Positions 38,805 to 46,515 of a stretch of DNA of 64,000 bases are shown here, one piece after another. The notes beneath the pieces were generated by a model. It ran no database searches, was not told the origin of the DNA, and worked only from the letters and a program-made list of their open reading frames with translations. This DNA is from Oscillibacter sp. MSJ-31 (GTDB taxonomy: Bacteria > Bacillota > Clostridia > Oscillospirales > Oscillospiraceae). The position numbers were made by a program, and so were the translations under genes. The stretch covers positions 1-64,000 of the forward strand of contig NZ_JAHLPT010000010.1 in assembly GCF_018918025.1 (NCBI RefSeq), written 5' to 3'. Position 1 is the stretch's first letter. Every line of letters begins with the position of its first letter.

Positions 38805-40220
38805 TTATTCGAGCTTGCCTGCATTCACGCCGTTGAAGTGCTCCTTCGTCAGCTTGATGACCACGGGGCTGAGGAGCAGCACCGCGATCAGGTTCGGGAT
38901 CGCCATGAGGCCGTTGAGGGTATCGGAGATATCCCACACCAGCTTGAGGTCGGCCACGGAGCCGGCGATGACGACGAGGCAGAAGAGGGCCTGATAGGGG
39001 CGGATGATCTTGCTGCCGAAGAGGAACTCCGCGCAGCGGGTGCCGTAGAGCGCCCAGCCGAGGATGGTGGAGGTGGCGAAGAGCAGCAGGCCGACGGCAA
39101 GGATCAGGGAGCCGAGCTTGTCGCCGAAGACGCTGGCGAAGCCCGCGACCGCGGTGGGCACGCCCGCGAGATCGTTGTTGCCGTAGTTGCCGGTGGCCGC
39201 GCCGGAGCAGAGGACAACGAGGGAGGTCAGGGTGCAGATGACGATGGTGTCCATAAAGACCTCGAAGATGCCGTAGAGGCCCTGCCGGACGGGGTTCTTC
39301 TCGGAGGTGGCGGCGTGCGCGATGGGCGCGGAGCCGAGACCGGCCTCATTGGAGAAGACGCCGCGGCCGACGCCCTTGGTGATGGCGAGCTTCATGGTCA
39401 CGCCCACCGCGCCGCCGACGACGGCGGAGGGGTTGAACGCGCCCTGGAAGATGCTGGCAAACACGTCGGGGATCGTGCCCGCGTTGGCGATAACGACCAC
39501 GAGCGCGCAGACGATGTAGATGGCCGCCATGCCGGGGACGAGCTTTTCGGTGACCTGACCGATGCGCTTGACGCCGCCGAGGAGCACGAGCGCCACGAAA
39601 ATGGCGATCACAACGCCGGTGATGAGGCCAATGACCGTGTCAAACTCCTTGGCGTTCTCATGGAACGCGACCGCGACGGAGTTGACGGAGGAAGCGATGG
39701 AGTTGATCTGGGAGATGTTGCCGATGCCGAACGCGGCGAGCGCGCCGAACACGGAGAAGATGACGCCCAGCCACTTCCACTTGGGGCCGAGACCGTTCTT
39801 GATGTAGTACATCGGGCCGCCGCACCAGTCGCCCTTTTCGTTGCGCTCACGGTACTTGACCGCGAGGGTGACCTCGGAGAACTTGGTGACCATGCCGAAG
39901 AGAGCGGAGATCCACATCCAGAACACCGCGCCCGGGCCGCCGAGGATGATCGCGCCGGTGACGCCGGCGATGTTGCCCGTGCCGACCGTGGACGCCAGTG
40001 CCGTGGAGACCGCCTGCAGCGGCGTGATCTCGCCCTCGCCCGCTTCGGACTTCTGGAAGATCTTGCCGATGGTGTTCTTCCACCAGTAGCCGATCTTGGA
40101 GAACTGAATGAAGCCGACGCGGAAGCTCAGGTAAATGCCCGTGCCGACCAGCAGTGCCAGCATGATGGGTCCCCATACAAAGCCGTTTACCGCACTGTTG
40201 ATTTCTATGATCTTATCCAT
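38805..40220 (-). CDS. Sodium:alanine symporter family (AGCS) amino-acid transporter
   Basis: The 471-residue protein has about eleven membrane segments. AGCS signatures are visible: GTGIYLSFRVGFIQF, TALASTVGTGNIAGVTGAI (the Gly-rich substrate/sodium loop), GPGAVFWMWISALFGMVTKF, CGGPMYYI, GVFSNEAGLGSAPIAHAA and GWALYGTRCAEFLFG. Members import alanine or glycine with sodium; the exact substrate here is not known. The start follows AGGAGAGGGG. It is a single gene with its own promoter (40299-40327) and terminator. Confidence 0.94.
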   Translation of the reverse strand: MDKIIEINSAVNGFVWGPIMLALLVGTGIYLSFRVGFIQFSKIGYWWKNTIGKIFQKSEAGEGEITPLQAVSTALASTVGTGNIAGVTGAIILGGPGAVFWMWISALFGMVTKFSEVTLAVKYRERNEKGDWCGGPMYYIKNGLGPKWKWLGVIFSVFGALAAFGIGNISQINSIASSVNSVAVAFHENAKEFDTVIGLITGVVIAIFVALVLLGGVKRIGQVTEKLVPGMAAIYIVCALVVVIANAGTIPDVFASIFQGAFNPSAVVGGAVGVTMKLAITKGVGRGVFSNEAGLGSAPIAHAATSEKNPVRQGLYGIFEVFMDTIVICTLTSLVVLCSGAATGNYGNNDLAGVPTAVAGFASVFGDKLGSLILAVGLLLFATSTILGWALYGTRCAEFLFGSKIIRPYQALFCLVVIAGSVADLKLVWDISDTLNGLMAIPNLIAVLLLSPVVIKLTKEHFNGVNAGKLE

Positions 40221-40298
40221 GTGATTTCCCCTCTCCTATTAAATTGCATTGCTTTCAAAAGGGCATATTGGGTCTTCCCGCCCTTTCTCTACGGTATT

Positions 40299-40327
40299 AA
40301 GATAGCAGATTCCACGCGCAAAAGCAA
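40299..40327 (-). promoter_or_regulatory. Promoter of the AGCS gene
   Basis: On the minus strand TTGCTT (40327-40322), a 17-bp spacer ending TGC and TATCTT (40304-40299). Further upstream CGTCA-ATA-TGACG (40387-40399) is a possible operator. Confidence 0.62.
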
Positions 40328-40473
40328 CCGTCCGACGGCACTTTCTCCATTTTTGTTAAATTGGTACTTTAAAATTATTAAATTTCGTCAATATGACGAT
40401 TTGGTACAATAGATAAATTCTTAACAGGGCCTTATCGTTCTTCTGTGAGATTTCGCCAATTTCCGAAAAATAC

Positions 40474-40528
40474 TTGACAGAGCGGCGCTCTCATGCTATC
40501 CTAACTGTACTAATACGCTTAATACAGT
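40474..40528 (+). promoter_or_regulatory. Promoter and overlapping operator of the GntR/ABC operon
   Basis: TTGACA (40474-40479), a 17-bp spacer ending TGC and TATCCT (40497-40502) form a strong promoter. Directly after the -10, ACTGTACTAA (40504-40513) and TTAATACAGT (40519-40528) are inverted repeats around TACGC with one mismatch. An operator over the start site fits autorepression by the GntR/YtrA-type protein encoded two genes on. Confidence 0.75.
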
Positions 40529-40544
40529 CAGGAGGGATGGCAGC

Positions 40545-40631
40545 ATGGTTTCCTTCAGCGTTCTGACGGTCGGCGTAGGCGCGATCCTTGTGGTCCTGCT
40601 CGTCGCCGTCGTCGTACTTCTCAGTCGATAA
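40545..40631 (+). CDS. 28-residue single-span membrane peptide, unannotated small gene
   Basis: The translation is a short N-terminus MVSFSV, then an almost unbroken hydrophobic stretch of Val, Leu, Ala, Ile and Gly (about 20 residues), ending LLSR. GGAGGG lies eight bases before the ATG. It is the first coding sequence after the operator-controlled promoter and ends 19 bases before the GntR gene, which has its own ribosome site. The size, one membrane span and position suggest a small accessory or signal peptide of the transporter operon; a leader peptide used for translational control is the alternative. No family is known to me. Confidence 0.62.
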   Translation: MVSFSVLTVGVGAILVVLLVAVVVLLSR

Positions 40632-40650
40632 GCAAACAGGAGGCACCGCT

Positions 40651-41016
40651 ATGATCACCTTGAATTACCGCGACGCGCGCCCGATCTACGAGCAGGTGCG
40701 CGACGGGCTGCGGCGGCTGATCGTCTCCGGCGCGATCGCCGACGGGGAAAAGCTCCCCTCGGTGCGCGCGCTGGCCAGTCAGCTCGCCATCAACCCGAAC
40801 ACCATCCAGCGCGCGTACAGCGAGCTGGAATCGGAGGGCTACGCCGCGTCTGTCCCGGGAAAGGGCAGCTTTGCCGTGCGCCGCGAGCGCGCGGAGGACG
40901 ACGCCCGCCGCCTCGCGCTGATCGACACCCTGCGTGAAACGCTGCGCGAGCTGCGCGCGCTCGGCATGACGACCGCCGAGCTGGACGCCATCTACCGGGA
41001 GGAGGAAGAGAAATGA
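40651..41016 (+). CDS. GntR-family transcriptional repressor, YtrA subfamily
   Basis: The 121-residue protein has only the winged-helix DNA-binding domain plus a short helical tail, which defines YtrA-type regulators: PIYEQVRDGLRRLIVSGAI, GEKLPSVRALASQLAINPNT, IQRAYSELESEGY, GKGSFAV. YtrA represses its own ABC operon in B. subtilis and responds to cell-wall antibiotics that act on lipid II. The start at 40651 follows CAGGAGGC. It overlaps the ABC ATPase gene by four bases. The operator at 40504-40528 is its probable target. Confidence 0.92.
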   Translation: MITLNYRDARPIYEQVRDGLRRLIVSGAIADGEKLPSVRALASQLAINPNTIQRAYSELESEGYAASVPGKGSFAVRRERAEDDARRLALIDTLRETLRELRALGMTTAELDAIYREEEEK

Positions 41017-41912
41017 TCGAAATTCGTGAGCTGGTGAAGACCTTTGACGGCTTTGCCGCGCTCGACGGCGCGAGCCTGACCGTGCCGCAGGGCGCGATCT
41101 ACGGTCTCGTGGGGCCGAACGGCGCGGGCAAATCCACGCTGCTGCGCCACCTGACCGGCGTGTACCGGCAGGACAGCGGCAGCATCGCCGTGGACGGCGA
41201 GCAGGTGTGGGAGAATGTGGCGGTCAAGCGCCGCATCGCCTCCATTCCAGACGACTGGCACTATTTTATGCAGTCGAGCATCCGCGACATGATGAAATTT
41301 TACCGCGGCTTCTATCCGCAGTTCAACATGGAGCGCTATGAAAAGCTGCGCAGCGTCTTTTCGCTGGACGAAAAGCAGCTCATCCGCCGTCTTTCCAAGG
41401 GAATGCAGAAGCAGGCGGCGTTCTGGATCGCCATGTGCTGTATGCCGGACTATCTCATTCTGGATGAGCCGGTGGACGGCCTCGACCCCGTGATGCGCCG
41501 TCAGGTATGGAGCCTTATCATGCAGGACGTCGCCGAGCGCGGCACGACGGTGCTCGTCTCCAGCCACAACCTGCGCGAGCTGGAGGACGTGTGCGACCAC
41601 GTCGGCATCATGAATAAGGGAAAGGTCCTGCTCGAGCGCAGCCTTTCCGAGCTGCAGGAGAACACGGTCAAAATGCAGATCGTCTTCCGGGGCGAGGGCG
41701 CGCCGGAGCTCCCCGCGGGGCTGAACCTGCTGCACGAGAGCCATCTCGGGCGCGTGTTCACCATCATCTTCCGCGGCAATACGCAGCAGATCACCGAGCG
41801 GCTCGCCGCGCTGGACCCCGTGTACATGGAGGCCGTGCCGCTGACGCTGGAGGAAATTTTCATCTATGAGCTGGGAGGTGCCGACTATGCAGTCCGCGAC
41901 ATCGTTCTTTAA
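41013..41912 (+). CDS. ABC transporter ATP-binding protein
   Basis: The 299-residue ATPase has Walker A GPNGAGKS (residues 34-41), the signature RLSKGMQKQAAFW, Walker B YLILDEPVDGLDP and the switch His in LVSSHNLRELEDVCD. An extra C-terminal domain of about 80 residues follows, as in bacitracin-type export ATPases. It is translationally coupled to the GntR gene and overlaps the permease gene by 26 bases. With the permease it likely forms a YtrBC-like exporter or detoxification module acting at the envelope. Confidence 0.93.
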   Translation: MIEIRELVKTFDGFAALDGASLTVPQGAIYGLVGPNGAGKSTLLRHLTGVYRQDSGSIAVDGEQVWENVAVKRRIASIPDDWHYFMQSSIRDMMKFYRGFYPQFNMERYEKLRSVFSLDEKQLIRRLSKGMQKQAAFWIAMCCMPDYLILDEPVDGLDPVMRRQVWSLIMQDVAERGTTVLVSSHNLRELEDVCDHVGIMNKGKVLLERSLSELQENTVKMQIVFRGEGAPELPAGLNLLHESHLGRVFTIIFRGNTQQITERLAALDPVYMEAVPLTLEEIFIYELGGADYAVRDIVL

Positions 41913-43797
41913 CCGCGCGCTTTTCCGCAAGAACCTGCAGCGCTTCTGGCCGCTGTGGCTGGGCTACGTCCTGATCTGGCTGCTGCTCCTGCCGCTGCCG
42001 CTGCTCAACGAGCTGGCCGACTATCACGGTGTCTCGACCGTGGCCGACGCCTCGTATTACCTGCTGCAGATCGGCGCCTACGGCGGGCTTGTGATGGGCG
42101 CCGTGTTCGGCATCTTCTTCGCCATGGCGATGTTCGCCTACCTTACCAACCCCCGCGCCACGCAGGGCTTCCATTCCATGCCTGTGCGGCGTGAGACGCT
42201 GTACGCGACCAACTACCTCACCGGCCTTGTGTGCATGGTCTCCGCGCTCGTGCTCGCCTTTGCCCTCGCGGGCATCACCGCCGCCTGCTTCGGCGCGCTG
42301 GACCTTACCGCGCTCGGTACCGCGCTGCTCGCCGCCGTGCTCTCGGTGCTGTTCTTCTACTCCTTCGGCGTGTTCTGCATGATGTTCACCGGCCAGATCT
42401 TAGCGGCGCCCGTCTTCTACGGGATCCTGAATGTTCTCGCTGCGGGTATGGAGTGGCTCGTGCGCACCTTTGCCGGCAACTTCCTCTACGGCTACAGCGG
42501 TTATTCCGCTCCGGAGACCTTCGCCTTCCTCTCGCCTGCCTGGGAGCTTGTCTGCGTGCTGGACGTGAGCAATGTCGCCCGCGTGGACCGCATCCTCAGC
42601 GACGGGACGCATCAGGTCATTCGGGGCGACGAGTATATGCTCAGCGGCCTTGGCGTGCTCGGCATCTATGCTGCCGTCGGCATCGTGCTCGCCGTGCTCG
42701 GCCTGCTCGTCTACCGCCGCCGCGCGAGCGAGGCGACCGGCTCCATCGTCACCGTGCCGTGGATGTGCCCGGTCTTCAAATACGGCGTAGCGGTCTGCGC
42801 CGCGTTCTCGCTCGGGCAGCTTATCTACTTCCTCGTCTTCGGTCTCAACCTCCATAACGGCCAATACTCGCTCCCCGGCACCATCGCCTGTATGCTCTTC
42901 ACCGGCCTGCTCGGCTACTTCGCCGCGGAAATGCTGCTGCACAAGAGCTTCCGCGTCTGGCGCACAGGCCGCGTCGGCGCGCTGGTGTTCTCCGCCGTGC
43001 TGGTGTGCTTCGGCGTCGCCATGTCGCTCGACCTCACCGGCTACGAGGGCTATACGCCCGACGCGGAGGAGGTGGAGTTCGTCTCCGTTTATCTCTCCTC
43101 GAACGGCGACTACCTCTCCTGCAAGCTCGACGAGCCGGAGAGCATTGAGCGCACCCTCGCCGCGCACCGCGCGATGATCGCCGACAAGGCGCGCCAGCTC
43201 AGCTACGCGCGGACCACCTATGAAACGCCCGCGGACGCTCCGGTCGACAGCTATCTCTATTTCACCGTCACCTACACGCTCACGGACGGGCGCGTCGTGC
43301 GCCGCAGCTACGTCGACTGCCGCGCCTTCTCCCGGGAGCTGAACGAGCCCGGCTCCGTCGCGCAGACGATGACGGCGCTGCTCAACTGTCCCGAGGCCGC
43401 ACTCGACCGCGTGCTCGGCGAGCTGGCGGACGACAAGAGCAACGCCTATCTCACCGGCGGCTACTACGACGTCGTCAGCGACGGCGCCTACGGCGAGGAC
43501 GACGGCGAGCTGACCTCCGCGCAGGCCAACACGCTCGTCTCCGCGCTGCGCCGCGACTACGAGGCGGGTCACGCCTCCAACGCCTCGCTCTTTGAGGACA
43601 CGCTCTACAGCGGCAGCTTCTACGTTGAGCTGGAGCTGTGGTACAGCGTCCGGATGGACGAGAAACCGACCGACCGGTCGATCGACACGGCCTCGAGCGG
43701 CAGCGTCTGTGCGATCGTCACGCCGGGCATGACCTGCACGCTCGAAGCGCTTGCCGGCATGGGCATCGAAACGCCCGCGACCGCGCGCGGCTTCTGA
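41887..43797 (+). CDS. ABC transporter permease with large extracytoplasmic domain
   Basis: The 636-residue protein has six or so membrane segments in residues 20-320 (WPLWLGYVLIWLLLLPLPLL, then others separated by short loops), further spans to about residue 390, and then a 240-residue soluble domain without spans, probably outside the membrane. The soluble part has regular Tyr-rich strands (YVDCRAFSRELNEPG, LTGGYYDVVSDG). The start at 41887 follows GGGAGGTG. The ATPase and GntR context identifies it as a YtrC/YtrD-type permease; the substrate is unknown. The amidase gene starts three bases after its stop. Confidence 0.82.
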   Translation: MQSATSFFNRALFRKNLQRFWPLWLGYVLIWLLLLPLPLLNELADYHGVSTVADASYYLLQIGAYGGLVMGAVFGIFFAMAMFAYLTNPRATQGFHSMPVRRETLYATNYLTGLVCMVSALVLAFALAGITAACFGALDLTALGTALLAAVLSVLFFYSFGVFCMMFTGQILAAPVFYGILNVLAAGMEWLVRTFAGNFLYGYSGYSAPETFAFLSPAWELVCVLDVSNVARVDRILSDGTHQVIRGDEYMLSGLGVLGIYAAVGIVLAVLGLLVYRRRASEATGSIVTVPWMCPVFKYGVAVCAAFSLGQLIYFLVFGLNLHNGQYSLPGTIACMLFTGLLGYFAAEMLLHKSFRVWRTGRVGALVFSAVLVCFGVAMSLDLTGYEGYTPDAEEVEFVSVYLSSNGDYLSCKLDEPESIERTLAAHRAMIADKARQLSYARTTYETPADAPVDSYLYFTVTYTLTDGRVVRRSYVDCRAFSRELNEPGSVAQTMTALLNCPEAALDRVLGELADDKSNAYLTGGYYDVVSDGAYGEDDGELTSAQANTLVSALRRDYEAGHASNASLFEDTLYSGSFYVELELWYSVRMDEKPTDRSIDTASSGSVCAIVTPGMTCTLEALAGMGIETPATARGF

Positions 43798-43800
43798 CGC

Positions 43801-44439
43801 ATGGCTGCACGAAAAAAGCGCAGACGCGTCCGGCTGGAGCGGGCGGTCATCGCCGTGCTCGTTCTCTGCATCGGCGCGGAGCTGGTCTACTGGTTCCGCC
43901 ACCGCGGCGTCCCCGGCGCGGATGTGTCCGCGCCGGAATGGGTGGAGCAGGATATCCTGCCGCTCAACCCGTATTCCCGCCCCGGCACGCCGCTCGAGAC
44001 GATCGACGGCGTGGTCGTCCACTACGTCGGAAACCCCGGCACCTCGGCGGCGGCAAACCGCAGCTTCTTCGCCAACCTTGCCCTCACGCACGAGACCTAT
44101 GCCAGCGCCCACTTCGTCGTGGGGCTGGAGGGCGAGGTGCTCCAATGCGTCCCGCTCACTGAGATCGCCTACTGCTCCTCGCAGGCGAACAGCCACACCG
44201 TTTCCATCGAGGTCTGCCACGCGGATGAGGCGGGCGAGTTCTCCGCCGAGACGATGGCGAGCCTTCTGCGCCTGACCGCGTGGCTGTGCGAGGAATTCGA
44301 TCTCGCTCCCGCCGACGTCATCCGCCACTACGACGTGACCGGCAAAATTTGTCCGAAATACTACGTCGACCACCCCGAGGCGTGGGAGGACTTCCGCTCC
44401 GCTCTCCGCGCGGCGCGCACACAGGAGAACCCTTCATGA
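43801..44439 (+). CDS. N-acetylmuramoyl-L-alanine amidase (Amidase_2 fold), membrane-anchored
   Basis: The 212-residue protein has a strongly basic N-terminus (MAARKKRRRVRLERAV), a membrane helix (about 14-30) and an Amidase_2/PGRP domain. Zinc ligands are His74 (VVHYVGN), His176 (IRHYDVTG) and Cys184 (KICPKYY). The base is probably Glu137 of SIEVCH. Enzymes of this fold cleave the bond between MurNAc and L-Ala in peptidoglycan. It is sandwiched between the ABC permease (three-base gap) and traX (four-base overlap), so it is part of the envelope operon under the YtrA-type regulator. Confidence 0.9.
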   Translation: MAARKKRRRVRLERAVIAVLVLCIGAELVYWFRHRGVPGADVSAPEWVEQDILPLNPYSRPGTPLETIDGVVVHYVGNPGTSAAANRSFFANLALTHETYASAHFVVGLEGEVLQCVPLTEIAYCSSQANSHTVSIEVCHADEAGEFSAETMASLLRLTAWLCEEFDLAPADVIRHYDVTGKICPKYYVDHPEAWEDFRSALRAARTQENPS

Positions 44440-45203
44440 AACAGATCCCCAAAAAGCTGAGCGGCTTCGCGCTCAAATACATCGCCATGGTCTCCATGCT
44501 CTGCGACCATGCGAATATGCTCGTGATCCGGCGCGGCTTTTTCGCGCCGTTCCGCGGTGAGGACGGAAGCACGCTCATCCCGCAGAACGCGCCCGCATGG
44601 CTCGGCGCCGTGCAGGGCGTCTACCGCGTGTTTGATGTACTGGGCCACCTCGCTTTTCCGCTCTATGTCTTCCTGCTCGCCGAGGGCTTCACGCACACAC
44701 GGGACCGGAAGCGGTATTTCCTCACGCTGCTGGCCTTTGCCCTTGTCAGCGAGCCGGTCTTCAACCTCGCGCACTATGAGCAGTGGACCGGTCCCGCGCT
44801 TCAAAACGTACTCTTTACGCTCTCGCTCTCCTGTCTGGAGCTATTCGTGCTCGCACGCATTGAGTCCGACGCGGCAGAGCGCGGGAAGCGGATAGCGCTG
44901 TACGTCCTGACCTGTCTCGTCTTCGGCGCGGCGGCGTTTGCCGTCCGCAGCGAATACGTCTTTCTCGGCACGCTCTCCGCCGCGCTTTTCTATCTGCTGC
45001 GCTCGGCGGGCGTATGGCGGCTCGCGGGACTGCTCCCGCTGCTCATCGCCTCGCCGTGGGTGCTGCTGTGCGCACCGCTCCTGCTGCTCTACAGCGGCGA
45101 ACGCGGGCGGCGCGGCGGAAAATATTTCTTTTACATTTTCTATCCCGCGCACTTTCTCCTTTTGCAGCTGCTCGGGAAATGGATCGCTACAGCCCTTGCA
45201 TAA
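44436..45203 (+). CDS. TraX-family membrane protein (putative acyltransferase)
   Basis: The 255-residue polytopic protein has the TraX N-terminal signature LKYIAMVSMLCDHANMLV with His-Asp-like polar residues in the first helix, and a later GHLAFPLYVFLLAEGFTHTRDRKRYF block. TraX of plasmid F acetylates pilin; chromosomal homologues in Firmicutes are of unknown role but fit the acyltransferase-3-like fold. It ends in FYIFYPAHFLLLQLLGKWI, which is typical of the family. The gene overlaps the amidase by four bases and ends three bases before a terminator, so it closes the operon. Confidence 0.88.
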   Translation: MKQIPKKLSGFALKYIAMVSMLCDHANMLVIRRGFFAPFRGEDGSTLIPQNAPAWLGAVQGVYRVFDVLGHLAFPLYVFLLAEGFTHTRDRKRYFLTLLAFALVSEPVFNLAHYEQWTGPALQNVLFTLSLSCLELFVLARIESDAAERGKRIALYVLTCLVFGAAAFAVRSEYVFLGTLSAALFYLLRSAGVWRLAGLLPLLIASPWVLLCAPLLLLYSGERGRRGGKYFFYIFYPAHFLLLQLLGKWIATALA

Positions 45204-45205
45204 GG

Positions 45206-45236
45206 AAAGCGCGGAGCCTTCTGCTCCGCGCTTTTT
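45206..45236. terminator. Bidirectional terminator between traX and the nudix gene
   Basis: AAAGCGCGGAGC and GCTCCGCGCTTT form a 12-bp stem with T-run, between convergent stops. Confidence 0.85.
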
Positions 45237-45240
45237 CATC

Positions 45241-46098
45241 TTATTCCGACACCGGCTCGTACTCTCGCCCCGCGGCAAAGCGGGCGATCATCTCGCTCGT
45301 GAGGGCGACGCCGTTGTCACGGTAGTCGCGGCGCAGCTCCTCGCGGCTGACCCACGCGCCGTCCGCCAGCTCGAAGTTGTCGAGATGGATGGTCTCGTCG
45401 CCGTCCAGCTCGCACCAGTAGCCGAGCAGCAGCCCGCCGCCGGAGATGCCCCACGGCTGAGACTTATAGTAGCGCAGGTTTTTGACCTTGAGGCCGACCT
45501 CCTCCATCACCTCACGGCGGACGGTCTGCTCGGCGGTCTCGCCGAACTCGGTAAAGCCCGCGATGAGCGCCGTGCGCGTCGCGCCGGGGCGGTTCGCGTA
45601 CTGCGTGAGCAGCAGGTAGTCGCCGTGCGTCACCGCCACGATGACCGAGGGGTTGATGCGCGGGAAGATCATATTGCCGCACCTGGGGCAGTGCATCATG
45701 CGCTCGTTGACATCGTGCTCGAGCGGCGTGCCGCAGCGGCCGCAGAACCTCGTGTCGCGGTACCAGCAGCACAGGTGCCACGCGCTGACCGCGGCGAAGG
45801 CGATCTCCTTCGGCTGCTCGGTGCGGAAAATATTGATGTCGCGGTAGGTCCAGCCGTCCGGCTCGCGCGGCGTTTCGTCGCGCAGGAGGTAGTATTCCCT
45901 GCCGTCCAGCTCAAAAAGATAGGTGAACCTCTCGTCGCCGTCGGGAAACATGGCGCGGCTCGGGAGCTTGAGTCCGTTGTCGTCGATGCGGCAGAGGAGG
46001 TTTCTCCCGCAGAACTGCACGACGGCGCTCGACCTTTTCGGCACGGCGTTCGGCTTCCATTCGTTGTATAAATGCTTCGGCTCGATATCGTGGATCAT
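45241..46098 (-). CDS. nudC: NudC-like NAD+/NADH diphosphatase (Nudix hydrolase)
   Basis: The 285-residue protein has the NudC order: an N-terminal domain, a four-Cys zinc ribbon (CGRCGTPLEHDVNERMMHC, then PRCGN) and the Nudix box GFTEFGETAEQTVRREVMEE with VGL. NudC hydrolyses NAD(H) and removes NAD caps from RNA 5' ends (family knowledge). The SQPW motif after the Nudix box, seen here as YKSQPWGISGGGLLLGY, is diagnostic of the NADH branch. The start at 46098 follows CCGGAGGTTGC. It is a single gene on the minus strand, divergent from ileS. Confidence 0.92.
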   Translation of the reverse strand: MIHDIEPKHLYNEWKPNAVPKRSSAVVQFCGRNLLCRIDDNGLKLPSRAMFPDGDERFTYLFELDGREYYLLRDETPREPDGWTYRDINIFRTEQPKEIAFAAVSAWHLCCWYRDTRFCGRCGTPLEHDVNERMMHCPRCGNMIFPRINPSVIVAVTHGDYLLLTQYANRPGATRTALIAGFTEFGETAEQTVRREVMEEVGLKVKNLRYYKSQPWGISGGGLLLGYWCELDGDETIHLDNFELADGAWVSREELRRDYRDNGVALTSEMIARFAAGREYEPVSE

Positions 46099-46184
46099 GG
46101 CGCAACCTCCGGAATTTGTCGCTTTCGCGTATTTTTTGCCGATAGTATAGCCTATTTTTGCCGCTTCCGCAAGCATTTTCAGCC

Positions 46185-46213
46185 TTGACAAAGCGAAAGA
46201 ATGCGGGTAGAAT
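46185..46213 (+). promoter_or_regulatory. Promoter of the ileS T-box transcript
   Basis: TTGACA (46185-46190), a 17-bp spacer and TAGAAT (46208-46213). Confidence 0.85.
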
Positions 46214-46219
46214 GACCGT

Positions 46220-46480
46220 AATATGTGGAATTGTGCAGATGAGGACAAGTAGCTCCCCGTCCGCCCGCAAAGAGAGCTGCCGGTCGGTGCGAGGCAGCGG
46301 GGCGCGGAGAGCGAATATCACCTCGGAGCAGGCGTCTGAAGCCGCAGTAGGACAGCCCGGGTGCGACCGTTACATCGCGGCATTTGAGCGGCTGCCGGAA
46401 CGGCGGCAAGAAGAGTGGTACCGCAGAGTATGGTTATGCTTTGTCTCTTTCGTCCGGGAGACAGAGCATTTTTATTTTGC
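46220..46480 (+). ncRNA. T-box riboswitch leader of ileS, isoleucine specifier
   Basis: The leader holds the T-box sequence TGGTACCGC (46416-46424), complementary to the tRNA acceptor end. The specifier loop reads GAATATCACC, with ATC (Ile) at 46317-46319 followed by A. The conserved AGAGAG (46271) and GTAGGACA after Stem I are present. A terminator TGCTTTGTCTC/GAGACAGAGCA (46437-46468) with T-run follows the T-box; pairing of the T-box with the upper terminator arm would form the antiterminator. Uncharged tRNA-Ile would therefore induce ileS. Confidence 0.9.
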
Positions 46481-46515
46481 AGCAAACAGAAAAATTCACA
46501 TAAAGGAGACACGAC

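Noticed and set aside
38838-40412. Open frame opposite the AGCS symporter
   Set aside because: Antisense shadow, acidic and His-rich without any start signal.
42400-44373. Open frame opposite the permease and amidase
   Set aside because: Spans two genes in antisense; no support.
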